Assembly: GCA_030248215.1 (NCBI GenBank)
Contig: JASANG010003070.1
Span: 62,001-126,000, forward strand
Direction: 5' to 3'
From: Enoplolaimus lenunculus
Lineage: Eukaryota; Nematoda; Enoplea; Enoplida; Thoracostomopsidae
DNA length: 64,000 bases
Under the pieces are notes generated by a model. The model was not told the DNA's origin. It searched no databases and saw nothing but the letters and a program-made list of their open reading frames with translations. The position numbers and the translations under genes are program-made. Each line of letters opens with the position of its first letter. The first letter of the stretch is position 1. Positions 10,850 to 22,200 of this stretch are shown one piece after another.

Positions 10850-13000
10850 CATATTGTATAACAAACTGCATTTTATTAATTGTAAAGCCAGTATTAACTA
10901 GTGCCTATTTTACGTTAATCATCTAATTTGCGTCCAATATATCCCATGTAGCATTCGTTCGTGTTGACCGTTTTGGAAAATACCGTATGACGGTAATGAT
11001 TAAAAGTTGGCCTAATGTGACAAGCAAAATAGTTTGATTTTTGGGTTTAAATACCTGATTTTGGTTAATTGACCGGGTTACTGTATATTATTTTTGGTTT
11101 TGCCAACTAAAATTGAGTTGCGTCGAGAGCGAAACTCGCATGAAAAACACTTTCATTCTACTGCAACAACTATTTTCTATTGGTTTATCGTCATGAGGTA
11201 AATGGATAATGGCTGTTGTGCATTTTCTCACCACATTTGAAATGAAGGCTTAGGTTTAGGTCACACTTTGGCGATGTTGAAAATATAGGTTTAAGTTTTA
11301 AGAAATCTCGACAATTTGTTCTCTAATACTAAAATTTTGTAAAACTACGAAAATTTTGCTTTTCCTGCCGGATTGGATGGCAAACTGCCGGTTTAACCCA
11401 AGAGCCCGAATAGCAAAAATACCGGAACCGAACACTGATTTTTTCCTGTAAATGGAAACGGATATTCGGTTACACTGATTCAGGACGCCACACACCCTTG
11501 GATTGTCGCTCATACATGAAGCGCAGCCAGGTCTACTCGGACTATTACATCAAATACGTTAGGGAAAAATCGGACCAATCACGGACGCGTTAACGATTTT
11601 GAAATATTGTTTCTCAACGAATAAACTGTTTATTTGTTTTGCTATAATAAATCGGGTGCCACCTGCGTGACCCCTCATCTCTGAACAACTGAAACTTTAC
11701 ACGATAAAACACTTTATACAGTTAAATACATCATTCACCCATATGTGTATTCACTTAAAGCAACACCTATTGCTGCTACACAATTAACTCCTATACTTAT
11801 TTACTTACGCCCGCCCACCGCGCAATGACCTTTTACGTAATTTGCTAACTCCCCCATTGCGCAGTGACATTTGTCATTTTATTTATTTTGCTAACTCCCC
11901 ATTGAGTAATCACCTTTGTTGTTTATCCTGACCTCTCACAAATTTAATGAAACTCAAAATTTCTAATTTAGTAAATTTTCTATGATAGGGGTCGTATTAT
12001 AAATTTTAGGGATTGTATATTTTCAATGCACTAAATTTCAATTTCCCTATACCCGTAAAATCGAAAATTTTCTAAATTGAGCAAAATTTTAAACGCAAAA
12101 TTATTTTGCTTTCAATTTCCAAATACTTAGTTTGAACTATACTACTGAAATGGAAATTGAATTGCAATAAAGACAGTATATGGAAATTGCGGGTTGCACT
12201 TTATATACTGTTTAGGAAATTGAATGTAGAGTTTAAACTTTTACATTTTAATTTCCGTTTCACTTTTTAAATTCCAAAACCGGTATTTCCATGTTGGGAA
12301 TTGCACGACCTTATCTCCACACCGTGTACGCATCATAATGTGGACGATGCATTATCATGTTTAAATCTGCCCTATCATCCTTAGCATATAACCTGATCAC
12401 AAATAGTTTACTATCTGCCTATTCAGTTTAAATCATGATTCAAACTGTAAACTTGATTCAAAACATCAAATATTTCAAAAAAATTAAAAAATATTTTAAA
12501 AATTTTTAATATTTCATACCGCGACGCTGATTTCAAACCGTCGCGTTCCATTTTACCGAGCTTAAAATCGGGACATTGAATGATTCTTGTCTACTGAAGA
12601 GTTATATAACAGTTTTTTCAGCGAATATGTTTGTGTCTGTAGTTTGTGGGGTTAAGTCTATTGGTTTCAGAAAACATTTTAATTATTAACAGAAATCAAA
12701 TATTTCATGGTCATTGGGAAGTCGTGGCGTGGCATTTTTGAACCCCTCTCTGACTTGTGGTTCTGACGCTAAATATCCATTGTTATTTTGAGCTGAAAAT
12801 ATCTGTATTTTAAACAGCTTTGAAATTTCGTTCGTTGTTTAATGTTGTTTTAAGTTTCTCGCATCAAAACATTTCGTTTTTCTTGAATTTTTTCAATTTG
12901 ATTTGGTTTCTGTTCAATAGAGTTTGCTGCTCAATCAGGGAGCCAGTCTTATGTATTGTAGATGCAGGCATTGTGTGTCTTGAGAACTTAAACATAATGG
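10850..13000. other. Intergenic, few features
   Basis: 11290-11480 is a decayed Family E copy (AAATACCGGAACCG, CGGTTACACTG). Around 11830-11920 a segment is roughly duplicated in tandem (TTTGCTAACTCCCC twice). The rest, including 75 open codons at 12820, shows no repeat or gene signal I can support. Confidence 0.45.
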
Positions 13001-13531
13001 CGGGGTTTCCGAAATCATACTTAAGTATCTCCTTATGTTATTGTTAAGTAATCACTAAAGTTGACGACTTAAGTAAATACTTGACTTTTTAACAAAAAGG
13101 AATAAACCCCAAATGCGAGCCATGGTCATAACAAAAAAATAATAGTTTTGAAAAGCTAAGTATACTTGAACTGTTAATCTGTAATATACCAAATTTGTTC
13201 AGCGACTTAAGTATTTACTTAACTTAAGCATGCTTTTAAAAACGACGAAATGGTCAAGTAATTACTTAGCACGTACTTAAGTACACTGTCAAAAATGATG
13301 AGTCAAATTGACTCACTCCAAAATAAGCTCTATGGGACTTCACAAACTGAGTCAAATGCGACTCCGCCAGAGTCAAATGTGCGACTCAGTGACTAGAATG
13401 TGACTCTTGTGGAGTCAAATTTTGGCTCAATTTGTGTAGTCCCGTAGAGCCTATTTCAGAGGAAGTCAATTTGACGCACTATTTTTTGCAGCGTACTAAG
13501 TCGAACTTAAGTAGGGTTTCGGAAACCCAAC
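13001..13531. mobile_element. Family H MITE carrying a nested Family C MITE
   Basis: The left end GGGGTTTCCGAAATCATACTTAAG is inverted against the right end CTTAAGTAGGGTTTCGGAAACCC. Inside are many TTAAGTA motifs. A Family C element interrupts it at 13284. A second Family H copy, uninterrupted, is at 40183-40549. Confidence 0.75.
13284..13494. mobile_element. Family C MITE with 2-bp target duplication
   Basis: It starts CACTGTCAAAAATGATGAG and ends GCACTATTTTTTGCAGCG, inverted ends shared with 34290, 60375 and 62510. The flanking dinucleotides are TA and TA. The interior is made of GAGTCAAATTTGACTC-like palindromes. Confidence 0.8.
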
Positions 13532-13928
13532 CAATGAGAATGCGATGAATTCCCTCATCAGCTCTGCTGTGCTGAAAATTTAGCGATGCAAATGGTTTAT
13601 CTGAAGCTCATAGCAGTTGCTATTGATCCTTAATCCGATCTCATGTAGGAAAGTGAGAATTAAAAATTTTTATTTTAAATTTTATTTCAAAAAATTTTTT
13701 AAAAAAATAATTTTATGAAAGTAAAATAACTGAAACTGTGTAAGCCCAGTAAACGAAATTTGGTCTCTACGGTGGGAAGCGTTTACCATGACAGCCCAGG
13801 CGTCAAAGAATAACCTGAGAACCGAAGGCATTCTCATGTCATGTAGAGGGTTTATGCTATACACTGCGTATACGTGTAGTAATCGTTAAACACAAAGCAT
13901 TATGTATATACTTACTAATTAAGGTATT

Positions 13929-14345
13929 GTAGTGACCGACCCCAATCAGGGGGAAGCAGATAAAAGAAGATGTCCCCCATTTGTAGTCTCAACCAATACG
14001 AGTCTGTATCTTTAATTAGAGTCCGTTAGTGAATAGAGTCCATAAATCCTAATTAGAGTCCAGGGACCAAATCAGAATAATGGCTTAGAATGCTCAGATA
14101 CCTAAACATACACTCAGTCCACCAGGATAAACTTTAATAAAACAAGAAAAACACATTAACGAACATGGCAATCAAGAATAATGCTTCAGAGCAAGTCACT
14201 TCTGCCTAAAAGAAAAATAGCAAAAAGAAGGGTTTTGGGTCCATCTAACATAAAAGGTGAAACAAAATAAATAACAGTCCGTAACCGAATAACACAGGTT
14301 ACACTTTGGAAAGGCCAAGTGAATATCAGTCTCTCCTCTTATAGT
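13929..14345. mobile_element. Family G MITE, one end decayed
   Basis: Starts TAGTGACCGACCCCAATCAGG and shares AGAGTCCGTTAGTG and AATAACAGTCCGTAACCG with the copies at 21434 and 59762. The right GGGTCACTA end is no longer recognisable. Confidence 0.65.
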
Positions 14346-14399
14346 TTGTACTGTTAAAGTTCCTCAAAGTACATTTTAAACGATAAGGAGTTAACCAGT

Positions 14400-15182
14400 C
14401 GTAGTGGGACTACATTTATTGAGCGAAGCTCAAACACACGTACGCAGTTAAGCTAATATGCAAATCAGTTATTAGCTAACTATTGAATTATCGGTTTTGG
14501 AGGTTTGTAAACAATTTATTCAAATTTCTCGCACCTAAAAACCCATTATTGCTGAAATTTGATTGCTTGTAACTTTAATAATAAGTGAAACATTGTGAAA
14601 AACCTAATTTAGGCTTATCAATTATGCTTATATGCAAAATATCTATTGGCGAACTACTCAATTATCGGGTTTACACGTTGGTAAACAATTTTCTTAGATT
14701 GCTCGCACCAAAAAACCTTCAGTAAACCCTAATAATTATTGAAATAATTCAAAATCTCCTAGTTTTGTCTTGTCAATTAAGCTAATATGCAAATTAGCTG
14801 TTAGCTAACTATTCAATTATCGGTTTTGGATGTTTGTAAACAATTTATTCAAATTTCTCGCACCTAAAAACCCTTTAGTGCTGAAATTATATTGCTTTTA
14901 ACCTTAATAATTATGAAATATATTAAAAAAACCCTAATTTAGGCTTATAAACTATGCTAATATGCAAATTATCTATTAGCTAACTGCTCAATTATCCGTT
15001 TTGGAGGTTTGTACGCAGATTGATCGCTTCCAGAAACCCTTTAATGCTAAAATTAGATTACTTCTAATAGTAATAATTAGTGAAATATTGCGGAAAGTCC
15101 CAATTTAGGCTTAATTAATTATGCAAACTAGCCTGTAACTAATAAACGGCTTAAAAATTTTAAAATCCCAATGCGAGGTTCA
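14400..15182 (+). mobile_element. Family I element, truncated, with about 170-bp internal repeats
   Basis: Begins beside TTATTGAGCGAAGCTC and contains four or five diverged units, each with GCTAATATGCAAAT, TAGCTAACTATTCAATTATC, a TTTGTAAACAATTT run and CTCGCACC. The reverse-complement copy at 54612-55575 continues further, so this one lacks its far end. Confidence 0.8.
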
Positions 15183-16374
15183 GACGAGGGGGGTGCATGC
15201 CCCCGTTCCCCTCCGCAACCGCTAGTGCTGTCATCATTGTTTGTACATTTGATCCAAACCGATTTTTATTATTTTACCGATTTCGCATCAAAAGCTGTAC
15301 AAATATTATCGTAGTTTCGATGTTCCATCAAATCCGTTGAAATATATTTCAAACGCAAAATTCGCCCGTGAATTCTGGTGTTATTCGTGCGATATATACC
15401 GCAAGCATTTAAACCCGAATATGAATAGTTTTCGTATCATACAACGACAAGCATTTCTAGATTATACCAGCAAAAATACGGTTCCAATATAAATGTATAC
15501 TAACACAGTTCAGCGATGTTAAACCAGGTTATCATATTGAAAGGGTACAACTTGAAGTATTATCCGACTTGGAAAGTGAACATAACGGATAAGAAATAGG
15601 AATATTTCAGCACCAAAATAGTTGCTGAGTTAATTGAAATCTATCAGAATTATCTTAGTTTTCTGCAATGTTTCCATGAATTTCAGATGAATTGGTTCCC
15701 TTGCGTGGTATATGCCTGTTTTTATCTGTATTCGGCCCATATAAAGAACAGGGCCGGAACGTTTTTCTATGGAACTAGAATAGAGTAAGCTTAACTATTA
15801 TTTTGCTTGGCCTAGGCTAAGGCGTACGCTTAGGCTTAGGAATAAACTCATTCATACGCTTAGGTTTAGGCTTAGGTTTAGGAATATGCTTATAATACTG
15901 TTCCGCCCCTGTTCTTTACACTGGCCCTGTATTCCAGCAATAATGGTTTTAGAACTGGTTTAATAACGACTGAAATTTTATGCTAAAATTAACATTTCAA
16001 TTGAATATTTGTAAGCTGTGTTTATATTTTTATTACTTTGAAATCTGTCGTTGGACTTAATTGTTTAGATGCATTTGAAATTATCCGACTCAGACGGGTA
16101 TTAAATCCTACAAACGGTGAACGTTTTGTATTTTGGAGCGTTTCAACCTGGTTTCAAGGTTAACCATTATTCTTTGAGACAACGTAATTTTTGGCGACCC
16201 AACCTTACATAAGAGGTTTTATACGGGTGTTTACGTCCGAAACTTTGACAAAGAATTCATTTCAAATAATTGATATTTTTAATTGTTTTAGTATTAATCA
16301 ACATTTTACCTTCAATGGTTATGTGATGTTTTTTGGTTTGCTACGGTTGAAAATTTGTCTTTAAACACCATACA
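15183..16374. other. Intergenic with one Family A1 MITE
   Basis: Apart from the MITE at 15734 I see no gene or repeat signal. The sequence is AT-rich without convincing exons. Confidence 0.45.
15734..15927. mobile_element. Family A1 MITE with perfect 8-bp target duplication
   Basis: Ends GGCCCATATAAAGAACAGGG and CCCTGTTCTTTACACTGGCC are inverted. The flanks are CTGTATTC on both sides, an exact 8-bp duplication. The core holds TTAGGCTTAGG and TTAGGTTTAGG hexamer runs. It is a type specimen for the family. Confidence 0.9.
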
Positions 16375-16628
16375 CACTGTAAATTCCAGTGAGTTAATTA
16401 ATCAACTCAGACGGAAAGTTAGTTATTTCTGAGTTAATAACAGGAAACTTTAACTCACTCTGAGTTGAGTTGATTATCACACTGAGTTGATTTAAATCCG
16501 GGAAAGTTGATTAATTAAATCAGATTGGGTTATAAAAACTCACAATTATGTGAGTTCTGATAGTACTAACTCAGACTAAGTGACTCAACTCAATCTGAGT
16601 TGAAATCAACTCACTGAAATTTAGAGTG
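16375..16628. mobile_element. Family B MITE, CA target duplication
   Basis: Starts CACTGTAAATTCCAGTGAG and ends CTCACTGAAATTTAGAGTG. Flanking dinucleotides are CA on both sides. The interior is built from GAGTTGATTAATCAACTC-type palindromes. Confidence 0.85.
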
Positions 16629-17100
16629 CACCTTCGTCATGATACTGCTCTTTTACAGAACGGCCAACGAAATCTAATTGTCGTATAATTCAAATTAAGT
16701 TGGAATAATTAGTGACAGTCATGAGAATCTCAAATCTACAAAAATTGAAGCAAACAACCCTCGCTAAACGGGTGTTACAGCGTAATTTTTCGACCCTCGT
16801 AATTTTCGCCCTTGAAAGATCAAGTTGAAATCTGCGGCAAGAATGATAATTACGGGATTGCGTCCAATCATGAAATAGGGATTTATACACTACAGAACAA
16901 TAGAAAAGCTCAAAAAATTAAAATCAACACAAGTTTGTTAAAGCCGTCCGTTGAAACAGCTTCCAGGGCACTGACCCAGGGCGACACCTGTTACTTCAAC
17001 CATTACAGATTATGTGACAAATACATAAGCGTGACACCTTAAGTATTATTTTCGACTATCCTCAATTTCAGAAACACTTTGAAGTCTAAGAATTACAGCC

Positions 17101-17460
17101 CACATAGGAGGCAGCATCTAAGGGTGACGGGAATTGTTACTTCAGGGCCGTCTCAGTAGCGCTGCTAGGGTCGTAAAACTACCACAGGACTATGCAACAA
17201 CGGAGGATCCAGGCATTTCTGACGGTGTGAAGTGGGGTGGCAAATGTTATGAAACGCAAAAATTGTCAGGTAGAAACCATATCATTTTATCACCAAAAAA
17301 TTTTCCGACGGGGAAAATTGTAAGGTAAAAATTTTATTACAAAAAAATTTCTGATCGAAAAGCTAGGGACCATATGTTGTTTTACAAAACATTTTCAGAG
17401 GTGGAAAATTGTGAGGTAGGAACCATACCATTTTATGACAATAACATTTCTGATGGGGGC
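17101..17460. repeat. Diverged tandem repeat of about 80 bp
   Basis: GGTAGAAACCATATCATTTTAT, GGGACCATATGTTGTTTTAC and GGTAGGAACCATACCATTTTAT recur about 80-100 bp apart, each followed by AAA(N)ATTTTC and a GGGGAAAATTGT-like stretch. Copies are well diverged. No gene seen. Confidence 0.4.
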
Positions 17461-17751
17461 GTACGTCCACCGCCAACCCTCTGGATTTCAAATTTGCCAC
17501 TCGTTAACCCTACCGTATGACATTTTCTGTGCCCAAGCAAAATTTCTTATTGTGAACGGTGCATAAATAAGACAAGGTTGTACGCTATATTGAGGAAGAT
17601 TCCAAACGAATTGCAAAAGACATTTTGATGTACTCTAAAACAAGCAATCGCTACATATGGTATGTATTCAAACACTTTCGCATTTGAATGCCTTTTTCTG
17701 CTGCAGTATTCACTTACAGAATCTGTAAAATTCACATTTTGTTTGATTACG

Positions 17752-18003
17752 CACTGTAAATTCCAATGAGTTGATTAATCAATTCAGCTTGCGAGTTGTT
17801 TATTTCTGAATTAATATCAGTAAACATTAACTCACTCTGAGTTGATTTGATTCTCACTCTGAGTTGAGTTGACGCTGTGTGAGTTGATTAATTAACTCAT
17901 AATGAATTGAATCAACTCAAATTTCTGAGTTCTGAAAGTCCTAACTCAGACTGAGTGATTCAACTCATTCTGAGTTAAAATCAACTCACTGAAATTTACA
18001 GTG
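17752..18003. mobile_element. Family B MITE, CG target duplication
   Basis: Starts CACTGTAAATTCCAATGAG and ends CTCACTGAAATTTACAGTG, with CG on both flanks. The interior closely matches the copies at 61728 and 16375. Confidence 0.85.
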
Positions 18004-18538
18004 CGTTGAAGCTTGAGAAATTATGTGATTTGAAATGACTTTGCACGATCCATGATATCTTTTGCTGGACAGAATAAATTGTAGGGCATACATAATGCAG
18101 GGAATACCTGCGCAAGATTAAACACTTTTGTTTCCGCGGGGCCAAAAAATTACACGAAATGACTAAATTTTTTTGATCTGCGTGCTTTTTTCTGCCGGCA
18201 AAAATAGCGCAGCGCAAATTTTCCTGGCAGAAGTTTACGGTAGCGTAATCTTTCCGGGGGGGTGGAAGAGATTAACGCGGGGAAGGGGGTGGGAAATTAC
18301 GTTGTAACAGCTGAAATGAGATTGGTTTCACGCTTTGATGTTTGGTACATTTTCAGTGAAATATAAACAGTGACGTTATTGAATAATTTTGTTCGTATCT
18401 CAAGACTACAGTTGAAATTGTTGCTGTGTTTTGGACAACTCAGAGTTTTAATTTACGCCAATATTTGCCCGAATCGATTCATGTGTTGTGTTTTTCAACC
18501 AAAGAAAAATAGCAAAAATTGACATTTAATTTTATCAG

Positions 18539-19299
18539 AAAACTGGTTGAAATTTGGTAATTTTCTTAATCGAATTGTCTCTGCACTTTGGGGTGCAACA
18601 AAATCAGCCAAGATTGTTCATTCAAATCAAGTGTCAATTTTGCCTTCTGCTGGGCAGACACCTTGTCATTCGTCGCCAATATCTGATTCTGTACTTCATA
18701 GAACAATTCATAGACATACATTGAAAGCATCCACGTTGAACCACAATAGTTTAAACTCTATTGGAGCGAACGCTTTAAAGCTATTAGCAGCAAGTGGAAT
18801 ACCATCAGGAGGAGGCATAGGGACGACTCCAAACACTTCAGGGATCTTATCACATCAGTCGGACTTAGTCCACAAGAGTATGATTCTGACAACTGCAACA
18901 GGACCGGCAGGAGCAGGAGTAAGTCAGCTACAAAATGGAGTACATCATCCGACGCAAATTATTCCATCGTATGCAACCAATGTGCAATGTTCGACGGGTT
19001 TATCGCCAAACATTGGCACTCCTGTAACACCGGTTACTCCTACGTTGTATCATTCACAATTTGGTGCTGGCGCAACTCCTGGTGCATTAACAGGAGTAGC
19101 GGCGACGCCACATGGCATACACACTCCTTCAGTTTATTCCGGAATCCAAGGAGGATCCAGTGCTACTAGTCCACTTGAAGGCGTCCCTATCTATTTACTG
19201 CATACAGGAGGAGCGGCCACTCCTGGTATTCCTTTACTCGCCAATACTCCTGTAAATCCAGCTAGTGCTGCGATGACGACGTTTATTCCGAAGATCCAA
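18539..19299 (+). CDS. Low-complexity N-terminal exon spliced to the TIA1-like gene
   Basis: An open frame of about 253 codons follows the acceptor TTTAATTTTATCAG and reaches a donor CAA/GTTAGT in phase 0. The next exon (19703) also begins in phase 0 and leads into RRM2. Residues are rich in Thr, Pro, Gly, Ala and Ser ([47 protein letters not shown]) with no RRM motif. If the donor is skipped, the frame ends 14 codons on at 19344. The first in-frame ATG lies well inside, so an upstream exon must supply the start. It could instead belong to a separate gene that reads into the TIA exons; frame agreement makes one gene more likely. Confidence 0.65.
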
Positions 19300-22200
19300 G
19301 TTAGTTTGATTTCATTTGTTCCTGAGTTCTTAAATGGCCTTTAAAATTGCTTTTAACTACTTATTAGTTCCAAAAAACTAGAAATATTGCCAACTGGTTA
19401 TAGGTGCTACTCACATTTGAGAATACAGGTATAAAGTTCAAAATAAACGTGTGGAAGTAAGATGCTTTCTGAAATTACAATTTTTAAGAATACGTCAGGT
19501 TTTAAAACCAATTTTGTCCAATGAAAAACGTTTATTTAAGTCCATTTTGGGAATATTTCAGTTGAAATGTATCAGTCGAAATATTATTTTTCAAAGATTT
19601 TCGTGGAATCTATCAGCCATAAATTACTCAAATTGTAGTAATTCAGCTCGCAAAAAGCTTCAAATTTAATTTGAAATAAATGTCAAAATTGTTTATTTTC
19701 AGGATTTCAAAGCATACACGAATCCACCGTCACCAACGCCTAAAGTTGACACAAGCAGTAAGTCGATTAAGTTTCTTTTGTGGCGTTGCTTCGTTTCAAA
19801 CGTCGATCATAAATTATTTGGTCAAATGTTTCAATAAACGTTTTGAACTGTTAAGCTTTATTCACACGTGCAAGTTTTTTTGCAGCAAACACTTGCACGT
19901 GCAACTTGCATGTGCAAGTTTGGTCACAAAGCAGATTTGAAGTTCTTGCAGCTGCAAATTATTCACTGGAATTTATGGTATTAAATTTAATTCGCACCTG
20001 TGAACACAGTTGCAAGTCGCTTGAATTTATTGCACCTACAGTTTAATTGGTCAATCGGAATGTGTGTTCCTTTGAAAATACATACCACTGAAAGTATTTC
20101 GTACAAGTTGCAACTGCGAGTTCTCACTGCAAAAACTTTGCACGTGTGAATGGGGTTGTATAAATTGTGAATAGTTTAAAACGTAAAACGTACGAACCTC
20201 AAAAAATAATCAGTCTGGAAAAGTTCCAGCCTTCGCATAATTTTAGTCGCGTACGGTTTCTTAAAATTATTGATTGTTGATACAGGCCTAAAAACTCCAC
20301 TTTCTTTGTTAATAGGCCAATTTCCCTACTGTGAATAGCACTTAATCGTCAGTGACAATGTATCTTGTAACTTTCGAACCAGTGAATCAAACTTTACATA
20401 TTCGCGCAATTGTATGTCTGCGGGAACGTGAATTTAAGCCTGCTCTTTAAGCAAAGGTTAAACGACAACAACTCTCATTAGACACCTTATCCTTAAAGTT
20501 AAATTTTCATTCGTAGTAATTCCGTTGTGGCATCTTCTGCAAGCATCGCTTGCTTGTGACGCTTGTTATTCGTAAATCTATTTCAAAATATAGGTTTTAA
20601 GCATGCAAGCTATTTGAATATTTCGCTGGTAATTGCATTAATTAAACGTTTTCTAGCATAAAGTGTACTTTGAGCAATTAATTTGCACACCTGAACCAAC
20701 AATGAATACACAATGCGTAGTATTTAACAATTAATATAAGAATATGTAAGCAGTACATAATGTCCTCAAAGCGTGAAAAGTCGTCAAAGTTGAAAGTCAA
20801 ACGCCTTGCGTCTGATGAAATAGAAAATATTCATGTAAGAAAGTATTAATGCCGGTTGTTATTCTAATTATCTCTCATTTTTATGTTCACTTTTCAGCTT
20901 ATCCATCAAATATTTGCCAGCGTTACATCATCGTATGTCTTAAAATATCTAAAGCAATTTTTTTACTTTCTTTTTTGTATTATTTTTTCAAATTTGATTC
21001 TTTTTACTACAAAGTTTTTGTGTCTTAATTCGGCTTTAAGCTGCTTTTGTCAGTATCGTTTCTTAAAACTAAACTTTAGCATTGAAAATCAGGATTGTGG
21101 AGTCGTCCGACGGCCTTTACTACAATTTTAAGATATGGCGTCACCCCCAAACGCCGTAGTGGACGACCCTGGCCACTGGCTGATTTATTGACTCTTTTTG
21201 TCTTTTATTCGTTTTAATTTTTTGCACTAATTTTATCAAATTTTAATAATTTTTTCATTTATTTCTTAAATTTTAAGGTTGGTGTCGACGCGTTTTTTAT
21301 ACTGAAGCTTTCGTTGAGATTTTGAGTTTTAAGGGTTTATATATAAATATATACAATTGTAGTTGTTTCATATTGGAACATGATGTTTGATCTCAACAAT
21401 CAAACCTAATAGCAACTTTAAGTCCAAATACTCTAGTGACCCGAATAAGAGGAGGAGTCCCCATTTTGAGTCCCAATCAATAGAAGTCAGTTTCCCTACT
21501 AAGAGTCCGTAAATGGCAAATACCATAATTGTAGCGCATGAATGACTCTAGCACCAAATACAGTTGAGTTCGAAGCTTTGAAACATACTTAGTTTTGAAA
21601 GTACATTCTTAAATGTAATCTTGCATTATCGCTCAAGGTGTTGATACAAGACAAACAAACGTTTAATGCAACGGATAGCTGCATTACCGAACATTTATCA
21701 ATAACGAAAGGCGGGTTAAAAATAAATAACAGTCCGTAACCGAATAACAAGAGGGGTATCCTCTGGAGAGGCCAAATAAATATCAATCCCCCTCTTGTTC
21801 GGGTCACTACAGTATGGCTACAGGGACGTTCATGAGGCAAATTAATCCAACGATGATATGCCGAAATCTTTGAGGACACGAAAATGATGTTAAAACCTGT
21901 TTGTTGGAATTTTGATTGGGTTTATCTGTCCCACACATATGTTAATATCTCGTCGAAGTCAATCTCGTAAGGAAACTTAGTGGAAGGGGCGGTTTGAGAC
22001 TTGCGTTGACCTAAGCTACGGCCTCAGCCGGCCACTTATTTTGGGATTTTATTTTAGAAAAGACATTTTTCAAATTTAAAATGATTTACTTCTTCAAATC
22101 TGCTCAGTAAATAATAAAGCCCTATTCACACGTGCAAGTTTTTGGCTGCAAAAACTTACAGCTGTAAATTGTGCGCAGAACTGGAATTTTTTCATCAGCC

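Noticed and set aside
10454-10861. Repetitive protein of the KPKPKRKIECIP type
   Set aside because: It is the translation of a 36-bp array inside a MITE whose ends are still visible on both sides.
19703-19757. Exon starting at the second AG (19713), giving A-Y-T-N-P-P in place of D-F-K-A-Y-T
   Set aside because: It would resemble the WAT-P linker of other TIA proteins and would fit a missing RRM1 exon, but the first AG has the better context and keeps phase with 18539-19299. I keep the alternative only as a doubt.
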